Positions 23,078 through 33,221 of a DNA stretch of 64,000 bases are shown here, one piece after another. Under the pieces are notes generated by a model, which saw only the letters and a list, made by a program, of their open reading frames with translations, ran no database searches and was not told where the DNA came from. The DNA is from Golubevia sp. BC0850 (taxonomy: Eukaryota; Basidiomycota; Exobasidiomycetes; Golubeviales; Golubeviaceae). The stretch covers positions 744,001 through 808,000 of the forward strand of contig JAAVVG010000006.1 of assembly GCA_012976225.1 (NCBI GenBank). The letters run 5' to 3'. A program made the position numbers and the translations under genes. Position 1 is the first letter of the stretch; every line of letters starts with the position of its first letter.

Positions 23078-24908
23078 ATGAGATTCTCAAGTCATCCAAC
23101 TTTACGATGTATTTCCAAATTACAACCTTCAATTTCTTCAAGGCGCATTAGAGGTGAGTACAGCAATCCAATCTTGCCATCATTCTTCGAGTCTCTCCGT
23201 TTGAGTTCAACACTCGAGCTTACCTTTGATCTAACAAGCTTCTACCTCTCTACCCCTACTTTTCCTATATGACTTTCACTGTATTGAATAGGATTACATT
23301 CAACTTCTCCTAATCGTGTCATCTCTAAGTTCACCATGCCCGCCATGAGTCCAACTATGACTGAAGGTGGTATAGCTGCTTGGAAAGTTAAAGATGGTCA
23401 GTCATTCAGTGCCGGTGACGTTCTATTGGAGATCGTGAGTATCAAGCTTCTATCAAAATCATCTGAAATCTGAGCTGGGCATGGGGAGAAAGGGGGGGGG
23501 AACAGAGAGAGAATGAGAGTTGGTTGGGAAGGATTGAAAGATTAGATCCAAGCTTGACTTCACTCGAATCCTAAAGGATCCCACATCTTCAGAGATCTTC
23601 TGATTCCTCTAGACGCAGCCATAAAAAATGTCAAGGGGGGGGGGGACTTTCTCTTGAATCTAGTCCTTTGGCTGTGTTGCTCTCTATCAGATCTTTAACC
23701 TACCTCCTCCACTTCTCATTCGCCTTTCTGACCTTCCCTAACCCTTCTTCCTTCCCGAAATTGTTGAATTGATGCTCTTCAGGAAACCGACAAAGCCACT
23801 ATGGACGTAGAAGCTCAAGAAGATGGAGTCATGGGCAAAATCATCGTGAGTTTTTTTTGTTTATATCGTCTCTCTCTTTCTTTCCTGGAAGTTATCAAAT
23901 CTTTCTTGATCAAGGAGAAAGCTTTGCATCACTTCTGTCTCACCGTTTTTCCTTAGCTTTCGCTTTTTTTGAACCTTGTGATTCACAAATCCCCAATCTC
24001 TCTCTCTTTCCTTCTCGATCTCTATGATTAACCTCAACTATCTCACCTTCAACTTTCCAGATTCAAGATGGAGCCAAAGAAATAGCAGTAGGAAAAACCA
24101 TCGCAATGTTAGCAGAAGAAGGAGATGATATTTCAAACATTAAAATCTCTTCCGAAGAAACTTCAACTTCCTCCTCAAAGCCATCAGCACCTTCCTCATC
24201 GTCACCTGAATCTCAATCCAAACCTTCATCTTCATCATCACCTTCTCCTTCTCCTCCCTCAAATTCTTCAACTTCTTCCACTCCTTCAACATCGTCTCCA
24301 AATCCTCTACCTTCTCAAGGTCATGGATCTCATTCTTCATCATCTCCAATGTTCCCATCAGTTTCACGTCTACTTTCAGAAAACAACGTTTCATCTCAAG
24401 ATGCTTCGAAAATCAAAGGAACGGGAGTTAGAGGAATGTTGACTAAAGGAGATGTTTTAACTTTCTTAGGTGTGGTTGAGAAACCTACTGGAAGTTTCAA
24501 AGAGGTGAAAAATGGGATTTCGAATTTAGGTGGAGGATCTCCTGTCAAGTCTGAAGCGAAGAAGAGTGAAGTGAGTACTATTTTTCATCATTGATCAAAA
24601 TTCAAAAAAGGAGATAGGAGAGAAAGTCTTAGGAAGTTTTGAAGAACTGACCTCTTTTCCCTTTTTCTCTTGCGCTATACCCACTTTAGCCTCTAACACC
24701 ATCAAGTCTCAGATCTCTAATTCTTTCAGGTCTTTCATCTTCTTCTTCTTCTGCTCGATCTCGTTCTGCTTCTGGATCTCCAGTCGCTGGAGCTTCAAAA
24801 TCTGGAATCGATGAATTGATCTCTGATTATGAATTTGGGAATTCGAAGAAAGCCGTTGGAAGCAAAAAGGCCGCTGGAAGGAAAGATGGGTTCGAAGGCC
24901 TTATCTAG
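23078..24908 (+). CDS. PDX1: Pyruvate dehydrogenase complex protein X (E3-binding subunit)
   Basis: Anchors dihydrolipoamide dehydrogenase (E3) to the E2 core of the mitochondrial pyruvate dehydrogenase complex. Exons 23078-23153, 23292-23434, 23783-23845, 24061-24570 and 24690-24908 give 336 residues. A short basic leader (RFSSHPTLRC) is followed by a lipoyl domain at about residues 35-110: MPAMSPTMTEGGI and ETDKATMDVE with the lipoyl-lysine in DKA. A Ser/Pro linker leads to a peripheral-subunit-binding domain (PSVSRLLSENNV ... GTGVRGMLTKGDV). The C-terminus is only about 110 residues and lacks the HxxxDG acyltransferase motif of E2, which separates it from LAT1. Intron 2 contains two G runs. 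Confidence 0.87.
23492..23645 (+). repeat. Two G homopolymer runs in PDX1 intron 2
   Basis: Nine G at 23492-23500 and eleven G at 23635-23645 inside the 348-nt second intron of PDX1. G runs are rare elsewhere in the window. They may form local structure or be assembly-sensitive positions. Confidence 0.8.
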
Positions 24909-25490
24909 AATTAGACAAATTGGGGCGCTTCAGAACAAGGGAGAAGGAGCGAAAGCGAAGGCTTCCATCATCAAATAGTCAAATCGAGGTTTACAGTCAA
25001 AAAAGAACTCGAACTTCAAATTGCTTGTTTTGATCTCTTTCGTTACACACAAACATTTTTCATGTCAAATATCAAAATCCAATTACACGTTTCATCATTC
25101 CGTTTGGCTTTGAAAGAAGTAGAAGTTGTGAAACTTGGGAAAGGAGTGAAATGATCGACGCCTCGTACGCCTCTTACGCCTCTTGGCGCTTCAAACTCGA
25201 AGATCTCTAGAAAGTACAACAAAGTCAGAACTCCAAGTTCTTGGGGTGATTTGAAGAGTGTGATGAGGTGAAAGAGAAGTTTTTGGGTGACTGACTAGCG
25301 ACCTCTCCACTCCTTTATAGGCTCGATCGAGATTGAGAGACTCCTGTAAAAAGTATCTGAGTTCCACCTTTGGGGGAAATTTGGAGATGTTCGTATGCGA
25401 CCCACGAGGTGCGAGTACCTCATTGCAAGCCTTCGTTCTACCTTCTTCCTCCGCCTCACTTCTCATCAATCTACCAACAAGTCTCAAGTC
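24909..25490. other. Intergenic region with short tandem repeat
   Basis: 582 bp between PDX1 and the F-box/LRR gene. It carries three 9-bp copies of a (T/G)ACGCCTC(T/G) unit at about 25159-25185. Frames crossing it (25191-25508 minus, 25333-25548 plus) show no domain. The F-box ATG at 25491 is preferred over upstream in-frame extension because the F-box starts ten residues later. Confidence 0.45.
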
Positions 25491-26857
25491 ATGGCTATCA
25501 CAGAGCAATTGGCTGGAGATATCCTACTCAATGTTTTCAAACGACTAGACTCTAAGGAAATGGTTTCGATTTGCAGGGTCAGCCGACAGTGGCTTCAAAT
25601 CATACATTCGCACAGCCATCTTTGGAGAAGCTTGGTCCTCCCAAAAGGACCAGAGGATGTTCAGCTTTCAGCCTTAAAGCTGTTTGATGGAAAGAGTAAG
25701 AGCACTTTGAGGGAGGTTTCAATTGAATCAGAAGAGACTGAAGAAGCGGAGCAAATCGTAGAAGCACTTCAGAGATCAGAGCAATCCCTCAAATTCCTCA
25801 ACTTGGACGTCGGAAAAGTTACTAAAGAGATGGAAGTCGCTTTATCAGAAGTTCCAATTAGATTTCACAACTTGGTAGAGTTTCAGCTGTTTGGCACTTC
25901 CAATTATACCCTTCCTTGCGTCAAGATGGTCCGAGGTGAAGAACTTCAAGCCGCAGCTTTACCACCTCTTCGAGTTCTCTGGATCTGGAGGTCGGAAGAA
26001 ATGTTTTCAAACAATTTACAGCTATTAACAAATCTTAGCTCTTTCGCCGTTCAGCAGCCTAAAGAAGCATTGGAGTGGTGGAACCTTCTAGCCAGACCAG
26101 CTCAAACATTGAAGCATCTCTCAATCTGTATTCATGACGAACAACAAGATTTGGCCCCTCTGAATTTCCCAAATCTTCAAGTTTTGGAACTTTTACTCTA
26201 CGAATCCTATCCTTCTTGGATGTTAATTCCCTCAACTTCTACCTACATCAATAAACAATACCGTATCGCACCTAATTTACCGTCCATCACTGAATTATGG
26301 GCTTCTAGCACTTTAAAATGGGAAAATATTAGTGAGAGATGTCCGGTCTTGACTACTCTTAGGATGGAATTGGACACAAAGGTCGCTGCTCAAGTCAACC
26401 GACTCTTGCCCTTCATCAAGAAGCGTAGAGAGAACGTTGGACTCGAAGTGGATGGAGTTGGAATGGTCCCTATGGAGAGACTCATAGTACCATTCAAAGG
26501 ATTAAAGAGTGCTCTGATATCTCAACTTAGGGAGTTTGTAGGGGAGGTAATAGACCTCAAGTCCACACCACGCTTGATCGAAGTGAACATCTGAACGTTG
26601 CTTTCAGGTGAGTTCTACCTTTTCGATGAGTGAACGATGACTTTCTGTATCTAATCGAATATTTTGTCTCTTTTACAGGCTGGAAACATCTAGAGTCTGT
26701 CGTTCTCGTCGTGCCAGCTTTCAAGACCACCCTCTCGTCCAGCACTTTTACCCATTTAAACTTCCTTTTCCTCGAAGGTGCTCAAGACAAATTTGACTTA
26801 GAACACGGATTCGAAAGGTTCTGGGAAGAGTTGATCACGAGAAAGTCAGAGAGTTGA
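25491..26857 (+). CDS. F-box / LRR protein with an in-frame TGA before its last exon
   Basis: Probable SCF ligase adaptor. Exon 1 starts at 25491; the F-box occupies residues about 5-45 (LAGDILLNVFKRLD ... CRVSRQWLQII ... LWRSLVLP). Leucine-rich strands follow. The frame reads TGA at 26592-26594, only 13 nt before a strong GTGAGT donor at 26608. The 71-nt intron ends TTTTACAG at 26678, and the next exon (26679-26857) continues in the same phase with GWKHLESVVLVVP and ends WEELITRKSES. Without the TGA the product would be about 430 residues. Either the stop is real and the second exon is 3' UTR, or this is a nonsense allele or base error; CGA to TGA is one transition. Upstream of the TGA the protein is 367 residues and contains the whole F-box. 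Confidence 0.7.
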
Positions 26858-27135
26858 ACTCTTGCGGAAGAAAGAAAACGCAAAAGGGAGGGGGGGGTGA
26901 GAACTATCCTTACATTCGTGCATTCCTGTCATTCCTGTGTCATTCTGAGCTTGTAATATTTCAATGGGACCAATTTTGAAAAAGAGACGAAACTTGAAGT
27001 CTCGGTGTGGCAACGTGGCAACGGCTATCACGAAGGACCTCTTCATTCCTGAACAACTTGGAGTTTGGACCCAACCACCTCGTCCTTCAAAAAGAATCAG
27101 TCTAACCCATTACTACAGAATCACTAATCTTTTAG

Positions 27136-27756
27136 TCCTCAATTGGTGAACTGATCAGCATCGGTAAAGACAAAGCCATTTTAAGTGCAGTTTGGAGAGA
27201 CATGCTGCAAATTGGTGAATCATTCTCTTCTTCAGCCATTTCAACGGCGACCAAAAAGAGAGAAGGAGGTCCTATACTTCTTGGTGAAAATCATGAAGAA
27301 CTTAATCTATTCTTTAAAGTTTTAGGAGGAATGTTTAGCTGGAACTCGAAGACATTTAGGTTTCTTCAAGATCTTGGACCATCCCAGATTATCTCCTTAC
27401 TCCAACTAGCTCACAAGTATCAAGCTCCTGCTATTGGGCTTATAACAGAGAATCAGCTTCTGATGGAACATTTCAAAGATACTCTCTTCAAACAACCATT
27501 CAACAAAAAGGAGCTTTTTTCCCTTCACTACTACGCAATCGAATTGGATCTAGCTCAACTCAAAGAAATCTCTGCTAAGTTCTGTCTTCAAATCGATGAT
27601 TTGGTTGATGATTTACCTTCTGAGTTAGATTTTATCACTATCAAAGGTTTCCTTCAATCTCCTCGTAGATTTCAAAAACGATGGGAAGAGGCCGAGAGAC
27701 ATCACAACGCCTCGATTATGGTCGAAAAGGGCCACTGTATCAGCCCGCACAACTAA
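27136..27756 (+). CDS. BTB/POZ-like protein, 5' end unclear
   Basis: Open frame of about 206 residues beginning at a TTTTAG acceptor (27135). ISIGKDKAILSAVWRDMLQIG resembles the core of fungal BTB domains (x-HKAIL--xSxVFxDML), followed by LNLFFKVLGGM and IISLLQLAHKYQAPAI, the helices after the core in nuclear-hormone-receptor-like BTB proteins of basidiomycetes. The first strand of the BTB fold is missing; an upstream frame at 26964-27149 (MGPILKKRR...) is in a different frame, so an unrecognised intron or a truncated gene are both possible. The plus-strand neighbour upstream is the F-box gene, so two ubiquitin-adaptor-like genes sit together. Confidence 0.5.
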   Translation, partial: SSIGELISIGKDKAILSAVWRDMLQIGESFSSSAISTATKKREGGPILLGENHEELNLFFKVLGGMFSWNSKTFRFLQDLGPSQIISLLQLAHKYQAPAIGLITENQLLMEHFKDTLFKQPFNKKELFSLHYYAIELDLAQLKEISAKFCLQIDDLVDDLPSELDFITIKGFLQSPRRFQKRWEEAERHHNASIMVEKGHCISPHN

Positions 27757-28520
27757 TATCAGGTCAAGTGCCTAGATTATCGCTCCGTTCTGGGAGAGAC
27801 TGAGTTCGTTGGTGCACACTGTAGTGATTGCGGCGGCACCTAAGGGGATGAGGATATCATCAGGGGTGAAGAAACCGGCATCTTGAATCTTTTCAGGACC
27901 TTTGAGAGTTTAACCTTTGAGGAAAAGAAAGGGAACTCTCAAAATGATTGAATGCGAAGCAAAAGGAGAAATTATCGGTGAGTACAGTCAAGGTCTTTGT
28001 GGGTTTCACGATTCACCCCCAACATCGAAACTTAGCTCCAACCCTTCGCTTTCTCCCTTTGTGGACTCTTACAGGAGATCGAATCTTTTTAAGACAAACG
28101 GAGCGTGGAATGAGTGATAGCATACAGAGCGAGCGTGCGAATTTGGATATTACTGGCGGCTATATTTGGATATTCAGTACTCTTCTCCTCTCTCAGCTCG
28201 ATTTTTTGTCTCATGAAATTCTCTAAAAAAGACTTGTTTCTTTCTCATACCCTTGCTTTGGCAATCAATCCCAGTTGGGACTTGGGAGTGTAGTGGCTTC
28301 GGAAGGGCAATTCTTGAGGTATGCCTTCCCTTCAACAGAAACAACAGGATGTGTGAATTAAGGCAATTCTTTCCTCTTTGATTGGTTCGACTTTTCCATC
28401 CTTATTTCAGAATTTACAAGGGAAATTTGGACAAGCGAGATTCCTCTTCGAGTCTTCGAGAGTGTGAGTTTCGGTTTGAACTTTGAAGCTTCTTCGTCTT
28501 TCTCTCTCCACGCCCACAAT
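27757..28520. other. Intergenic region before aldehyde dehydrogenase
   Basis: About 760 bp. Apart from the short antisense relic I see no gene. The last 150 bp, T/C-rich, should be the aldehyde dehydrogenase promoter and leader. Confidence 0.4.
27772..27909 (-). pseudogene. Short coding-like relic on the minus strand
   Basis: A 45-codon open frame bounded by stops, with strikingly protein-like content: GPEKIQDAGFFTPDDILIPLGAAA then ITTVCTNELSLS. No start codon, no splice signals linking it to other exons, and no family I recognise. It sits just past the BTB-like gene and antisense to it. It looks like the remnant of an exon from a lost gene. Confidence 0.3.
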
Positions 28521-30596
28521 ATGTCTCTACCCATTCTACCGAAGCCTGATGTTAGCGAATTGGAGAACAGGCTATTCATCGATAACCAAGTGAGCAGAAA
28601 TCAAAGCAAAGAGTATTAACTCATGCAATGCTCTGACATATCCTTCTTCTTTTCAAGTTCGTCCAAGCCTCAGGATTGAGTCCCATACAACTCCACGACC
28701 CTTCTACAGGAGCACCAACTATCACAATACTACCAGCTTCACAATCTGACGTAGATCGATGTGTTCAGTCAAGCAAGGCTGCGTTTCCAGCTTGGTCGAA
28801 GCAAACGATTCAGACAAGAGGAAACAAGCTTCGAACGTTGGCAAAGCTCGTCCGCTCAAATGCAGAGGTTTTATCTTCTGCTGAGTCGATTTGCATGGGT
28901 AAGCCTGCGAATATATCGTCGTCTATGGCTGCTGCTGCTGGGATCGAACATTACGCTGGTCTGGGTCCGAAGATTGAAGGTTCTTCAAACATCTCTACGA
29001 ATGGGTTGGTTAAGATGGTAGTTAAGCAACCTTATGGCGTTGTAGCTGCTATTGTTCCTTGGTAGGTATCTGAAAACAGAATCTAGACAACAAGGAAGCT
29101 TTGACTTATGCAGAACTCTTTGCCAACAGGAACTCGCCTCTTCTTCTCACGGCGAACAAGGTTGGTGACTGTGTTTTTTCTTGATTCTAACGTTCTTCTG
29201 ATGTCACTCACTAATTTCAAACTTCCTCTTTTCCTTCTTGTAATCTAGTTCGCGCCTGCCTTACTCGCAGGTAATACGATAATCATCAAGACTTCCGAGA
29301 GATCTCCTCTCTGCCTTCTGGTTCTGGCAAGATTATTCATCGAAGCTGGTAAGTGGTAACGCTAAGAAGAATTGAGGTTCTTTATCCGAATCTGAGAACG
29401 AGGCTCCAGCGTGTTTGAGAAGCAGAGATCATGATCCTCAATCTTCTCTCCATAGGATTCGAACCAGGTGTCGTGAACATCTTGAACGGTGGAGGAGACG
29501 TCGGAAACATGCTTGCTCTTCATCCTCTTATTAGGAAGGTCAGCTTGACAGGAAGCATACCGAGTGGAAGATCGGTTGTCAAAGCTTCAGCCTCTTCCAA
29601 TTTGAAGTCAGTTGGTCTCGAACTCGGCGGGAAGTCTCCCACAATCGTCTTCGCAGATGCAGACTTGGAGACCGCTTTGAAAAGCATCGAAGCTTCTGCT
29701 GTCTACAACCTAGCGCAGGTGTGTTTAGAAATGTTCAATAGGCGAAAAAGATTTGCTGAAGCCCGCTCTTCCCCTTCACTGACTTCCATCACTCCCTTTC
29801 CCCTTCGTTCCTTACCTCTCTCCCACGATCTCTTTCGTCCTCTCGAAAGGTTTGTATGGCGACAACCAGGGTCTTGGTTCAAGAAGAGATAGCTGAAGAG
29901 TTCATCGAAAGGTTCACAGCGAGCTATACGTCCAAAGTACCTTCTGGCTCTTTCGAAGAAGGCTGCGTAATGGGACCCTTAGTCGACGAAAGAGCTTTGA
30001 AGAGCGTCGAATCTTACATCCAATCAGCAAGAGTCGAAGGCGGGAAGGTGATAGACTCTCGGAACGCTGGTCCTGGTGGTACGAAGCGAAAGGATGTCGG
30101 AGAAATCCCAAGCAAAGGATTCTTCGTTCGACCGACAGTCATCACTGGATTGAATTCAAGTGCCAGATGCTGTCAAGAGGAAATCTTTGGTCCAGTAGTC
30201 GTTGTGTTGACGTTCAAAGATGAGGAAGAAGCAATCGAAATCGCAAACGACGTTCAGTACGGCCTATACGCTTCTGTCTTTACTCAAAATGGATCTAGAG
30301 CTCTTCGGGTAGCTCAGAACTTGGAATGTGGAAGTGTCGGGATCAACAAGACGTCCCCTTCGATCTCTATTGATCAGTCTTTTGGAGGGTGAGTACTGTC
30401 ACTGTCTTTGAAAGGGCTAGATTCTCAATGAAATACTTGCTTGGAATCGAAGCTAACCATTCTCTGTCTCTTTAACTCTTTGTGCTTATTCGCTTCCCAT
30501 TCTGTCAGTTGGAAAAGTTCTGGCTGGGGAAGGGAGATGGGGAATGATGCTATGGACGAATTTCTTCAAACCAAATCTATTGAATACCTCTTGTAA
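28521..30596 (+). CDS. NAD(P)+-dependent aldehyde dehydrogenase
   Basis: Oxidises an aldehyde to the acid. Seven exons (28521-28589, 28658-29061, 29130-29160, 29249-29348, 29456-29718, 29850-30388, 30509-30596) sum to 497 residues. Visible motifs: PYGVVAAIVPWNSPLL, a FTGS-like SLTGSIPSG, the general-base Glu in VGLELGGKSP, the nucleophile Cys in NLAQVCMATTRV, EEIFGPVV and the final FGGWKSSGWGREMG. All catalytic residues are present and length is normal. The catalytic Cys codon lies six bases into exon 6, right after the splice junction. No peroxisomal or mitochondrial signal is obvious, so cytosolic is likely. Substrate preference cannot be read; the family resembles betaine/GABA-type aldehyde dehydrogenases. 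Confidence 0.92.
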
Positions 30597-31600
30597 GCTC
30601 AGCTAATAAGACTTGTACTCGTACTCTAGATGGGAACTCAATTTATCCAATACATAGAGAAAAGTAAAGGGTACCTTCGGCTGGATTTCTTCGTGTCGAC
30701 ACTGACTACAAAGGATTTCGGGCAAGATCGATAAGGCTTGCTCTTTCCTTTGAGGAAAAACTCTTCCACCCTAGGCGAAGGAACCGGAACGAAGTCGAGA
30801 CTCAAGTACCTTCGCTTCGAGTGGAGAGAGAAAAGGAGAAAAGCTGGGCTGGATGACCTGGAATCTGGAGGCTTCATCGCTTCATTGATGGACTTTTTCC
30901 TAGATTCCAAATACGTACATACAAACTTTCCAAGATTCAGATCCAAGTCAGAGGGCAGAAATAGTTCTGGTTCATCTTGGCGTAAGGGAGTGGCAAACAG
31001 GGACACGAGAACGTGGTCCCGAGAAGAAAGCAGAGGATCCCGCTGTGTACAGACTTTGCGAGGGTTCTACATCTGGGGACGGGACTGAATATAGATTACT
31101 GAATGTAGAAGCAAAGACTCCGCGGATAGATGTACGAACGGCCAGGCAAGGAAGCCGGTGCAAAGACGGGCTCAATCGGGGAAAAGATGAGATCTGAAGT
31201 AGAATTCTAACCTCTCGATAACGGGACAGAATTGTTTGTAACGGGATCTTGGATATGTTTTCTGTCTCGCGCTTCCACTTAAGCCACGAGCCACATGACC
31301 GACACCGTTAAAACTCCTACCTCGGGACAGGGATATGTGTGGGACGGGACTCTCTTACCATCGATGTTTCAGCCTACTGAACCCGGAAAAGAAAGAAGGA
31401 AAGTCTTGTCCTATGTACATACAAGCCTTTAGCTTAGAAGCCAGCTCCTTGATGCAACGGGATGGCAAGCTCCAAATAAAGAGGCCCGTCCACAAAAGGG
31501 ATAAAAAGAGCCTTTTCTCTACGTTGTTCTCTCTTTCCTCATCTTCTCAATCCTCAGTTTTCTCTCTGAAAACACTTGATCTCGCTCAAACTACCTCAGT
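30597..31600. promoter_or_regulatory. Upstream region of the secreted-protein gene with repeated CGGGA motifs
   Basis: 1 kb between aldehyde dehydrogenase and the secreted protein, both plus strand. GGGACGGGACT occurs twice (about 31076-31086 and 31341-31351), and ACGGGA(C/T) also near 31221, 31241 and 31457. A TATA-like GATAAAAAG is at about 31499-31507, roughly 100 bp before the ATG, followed by a CT-rich leader. This is the only promoter in the window with a convincing TATA-like box. A 116-codon frame at 30738-31088 has no domain. Confidence 0.45.
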
Positions 31601-32667
31601 ATGCAACTCTCCGCTTCCATCATTGGTAAGTTTTCCTCCTCTCTCTCTTATGTCTTGCGTCGTCTCCTGATCTCACTCTGCCCCGTCCATCCCTCCCTTC
31701 TCCCCCGCGTTTTCCAGCTCTCTCCTTCATTGCTGCTGTTGTCTCAGCAGCTTCTATCCAGAGCCGCGCCTCTAGCATTACCTGCTACCCAGCGTACAAA
31801 ACCAGCGGTCCCCTTGGTTTCACCGGATTTGGATTTTCTGACGACGAAGGTCAAATGGCACCCTACAACATCTCTACTAAGGCTGGCATCAAGAAGAACG
31901 GCAACACAGTCTTGACCTCTCTCATGGGACCAAAGTTGGCCCCAGTAGAGGGACAAACTTGGACCTTCACTCCATGTGACTCAAGTAAGCCGCTCCGACT
32001 CTGTGCTTCTTTCGTTTCTGTTCTGACGCTCGCCCTCTCCCTCTCTTCCTGCTTCTTCATCTTTCGTCAGGCTACATGGGGGTTACTAACTTCCCAGTCG
32101 CAGGTTCCAATGGTAGACTTGCTGCTCCAGCCGACCAGATCAACACTTACCAATACGGTCTTCTCTCTTTGGAGGGATCTACCAAGCGATGTCTTCAGAC
32201 CAGCAGTGGTTCAGTTAAGACTGCTGGTGAGTCTTTGAACCCTTGTTGTCTCGCGTCGACGAAGGAAGTGACCAAGTTCCTCTGACCTCATGTCTTCATC
32301 TTTTCCGCATTTGTAGATCAAGTTCTTGTCAACGGACCTTGCTCCACTGCAGAGGACAAGAAGCTCATTCAACAATACGTTCAATTCGACTCTGAATTCA
32401 ACGCCATCTACTTCAACACTGGCAGGTTCGAAAAAAATTACTACCCTACTGGTCAGTGTTGCAAGGCCCCCTGCAAGAAGGATGTCTTAATTCTGATTAC
32501 TGACTTGATCTGTATCCTCTCTTTCTCATCCCGAAGGGTTTGAGCTTTCCAACAGCAACTCCAAGGCTCTCAAGCTCGTCAATCGCGATACCTGGAACTG
32601 GCTGACCCTGGCTCAACCAGAACCAGTCGAAGAGGATGAAGGAGACTTCATCACCGTCGCCCAATAA
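31601..32667 (+). CDS. Secreted protein with signal peptide, unknown function
   Basis: Five exons (31601-31625, 31718-31984, 32071-32226, 32317-32451, 32537-32667) give 237 residues. The N-terminus is a textbook signal peptide: MQLSASIIA, a hydrophobic core and SAAS as probable cleavage site. The mature protein has four cysteines (CYPAY, TPCDSS, KRCLQT, GPCSTA), which could form two disulphides, aromatic/Gly-rich strands (GFTGFGFSD, WTFTPCDS) and an acidic tail ending DFITVAQ. The strand pattern could fit a beta-trefoil or similar secreted fold, but that is speculation. I recognise no family. Intron donors include GTCAGT, and the last acceptor is CCGAAG. The TATA-like promoter suggests strong or regulated expression. 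Confidence 0.82.
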
Positions 32668-32691
32668 ATGGTAGTCCATCCTCTCTTTGGT

Positions 32692-32739
<48 letters not shown>

Positions 32740-33221
32740 TCCTTCTCTCCTTCTTTCTGACACTGTCTCTGCTTTCCCTCTTTCATTTCTTATATCTCTC
32801 TTGGGCTTTTCCTTTTCTCTTTGGTCACTCTGGGTCTTTTGCTTCTTTCTCTCTCTCTCTCTTTGTCATACCTCTACTTCTGAGCCGCTGCAACGCGTGT
32901 TCAATTTCTTCTCATCAATGATTATATCCCTGCTTACATTGAGAGTCAGAGGGATTGCTTCATTGGGTGTTAGGGTCAGAGTATTTGCTATGCGACTTTT
33001 GACGACTCGTTCCAGTGCCTCTCGTCTCCTCTTTGATCGTTTCGACTTTCCCTTGGAACCGTGCATGAGACTGTTCCATCTACCGATTCGAGACGGTATT
33101 TTTCAACGTTATTGAGCCTTCTGTTGGAGCTGGTCCTTCAGATCAAAGCTCACTCAAAACCGAACTTCAAATTATTCGATCGATATCCGAATTGTAGATG
33201 GTAGCATTTATTTTGACAGAC
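32668..33221. other. Convergent intergenic region with microsatellite
   Basis: 554 bp between the convergent secreted-protein and DLD1 genes. Contains the TC repeat listed separately and T-rich sequence. The 142-codon frame at 32687-33115 is created by the repeat. Confidence 0.5.
32694..32735 (+). repeat. (TC)21 microsatellite
   Basis: Uninterrupted dinucleotide repeat of 42 nt, starting 27 nt after the stop codon of the secreted-protein gene, with shorter imperfect CT runs after it. It would be in the 3' UTR of that gene. Confidence 0.95.

Noticed and set aside
24140-24442. Alternative frames across the PDX1 linker
   Set aside because: They arise from the Ser/Pro-rich low-complexity codons of the PDX1 linker; only the lipoyl/binding-domain frame is conserved.
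29450-29470. GGTTCGAATCC-like string (minus strand) as a tRNA B box
   Set aside because: It is coding sequence of aldehyde dehydrogenase (GFEPGV) and has no partner A box.
30738-31088. 116-codon plus-strand frame upstream of the secreted-protein gene
   Set aside because: Arg/Ser/Gly-rich without domain, overlaps a frame of similar length on the other strand, and lies in a motif-rich promoter region.
32497-32763. Arg/Glu repeat frame on the minus strand
   Set aside because: Produced by translating the TC microsatellite and the end of the secreted-protein gene in antisense.
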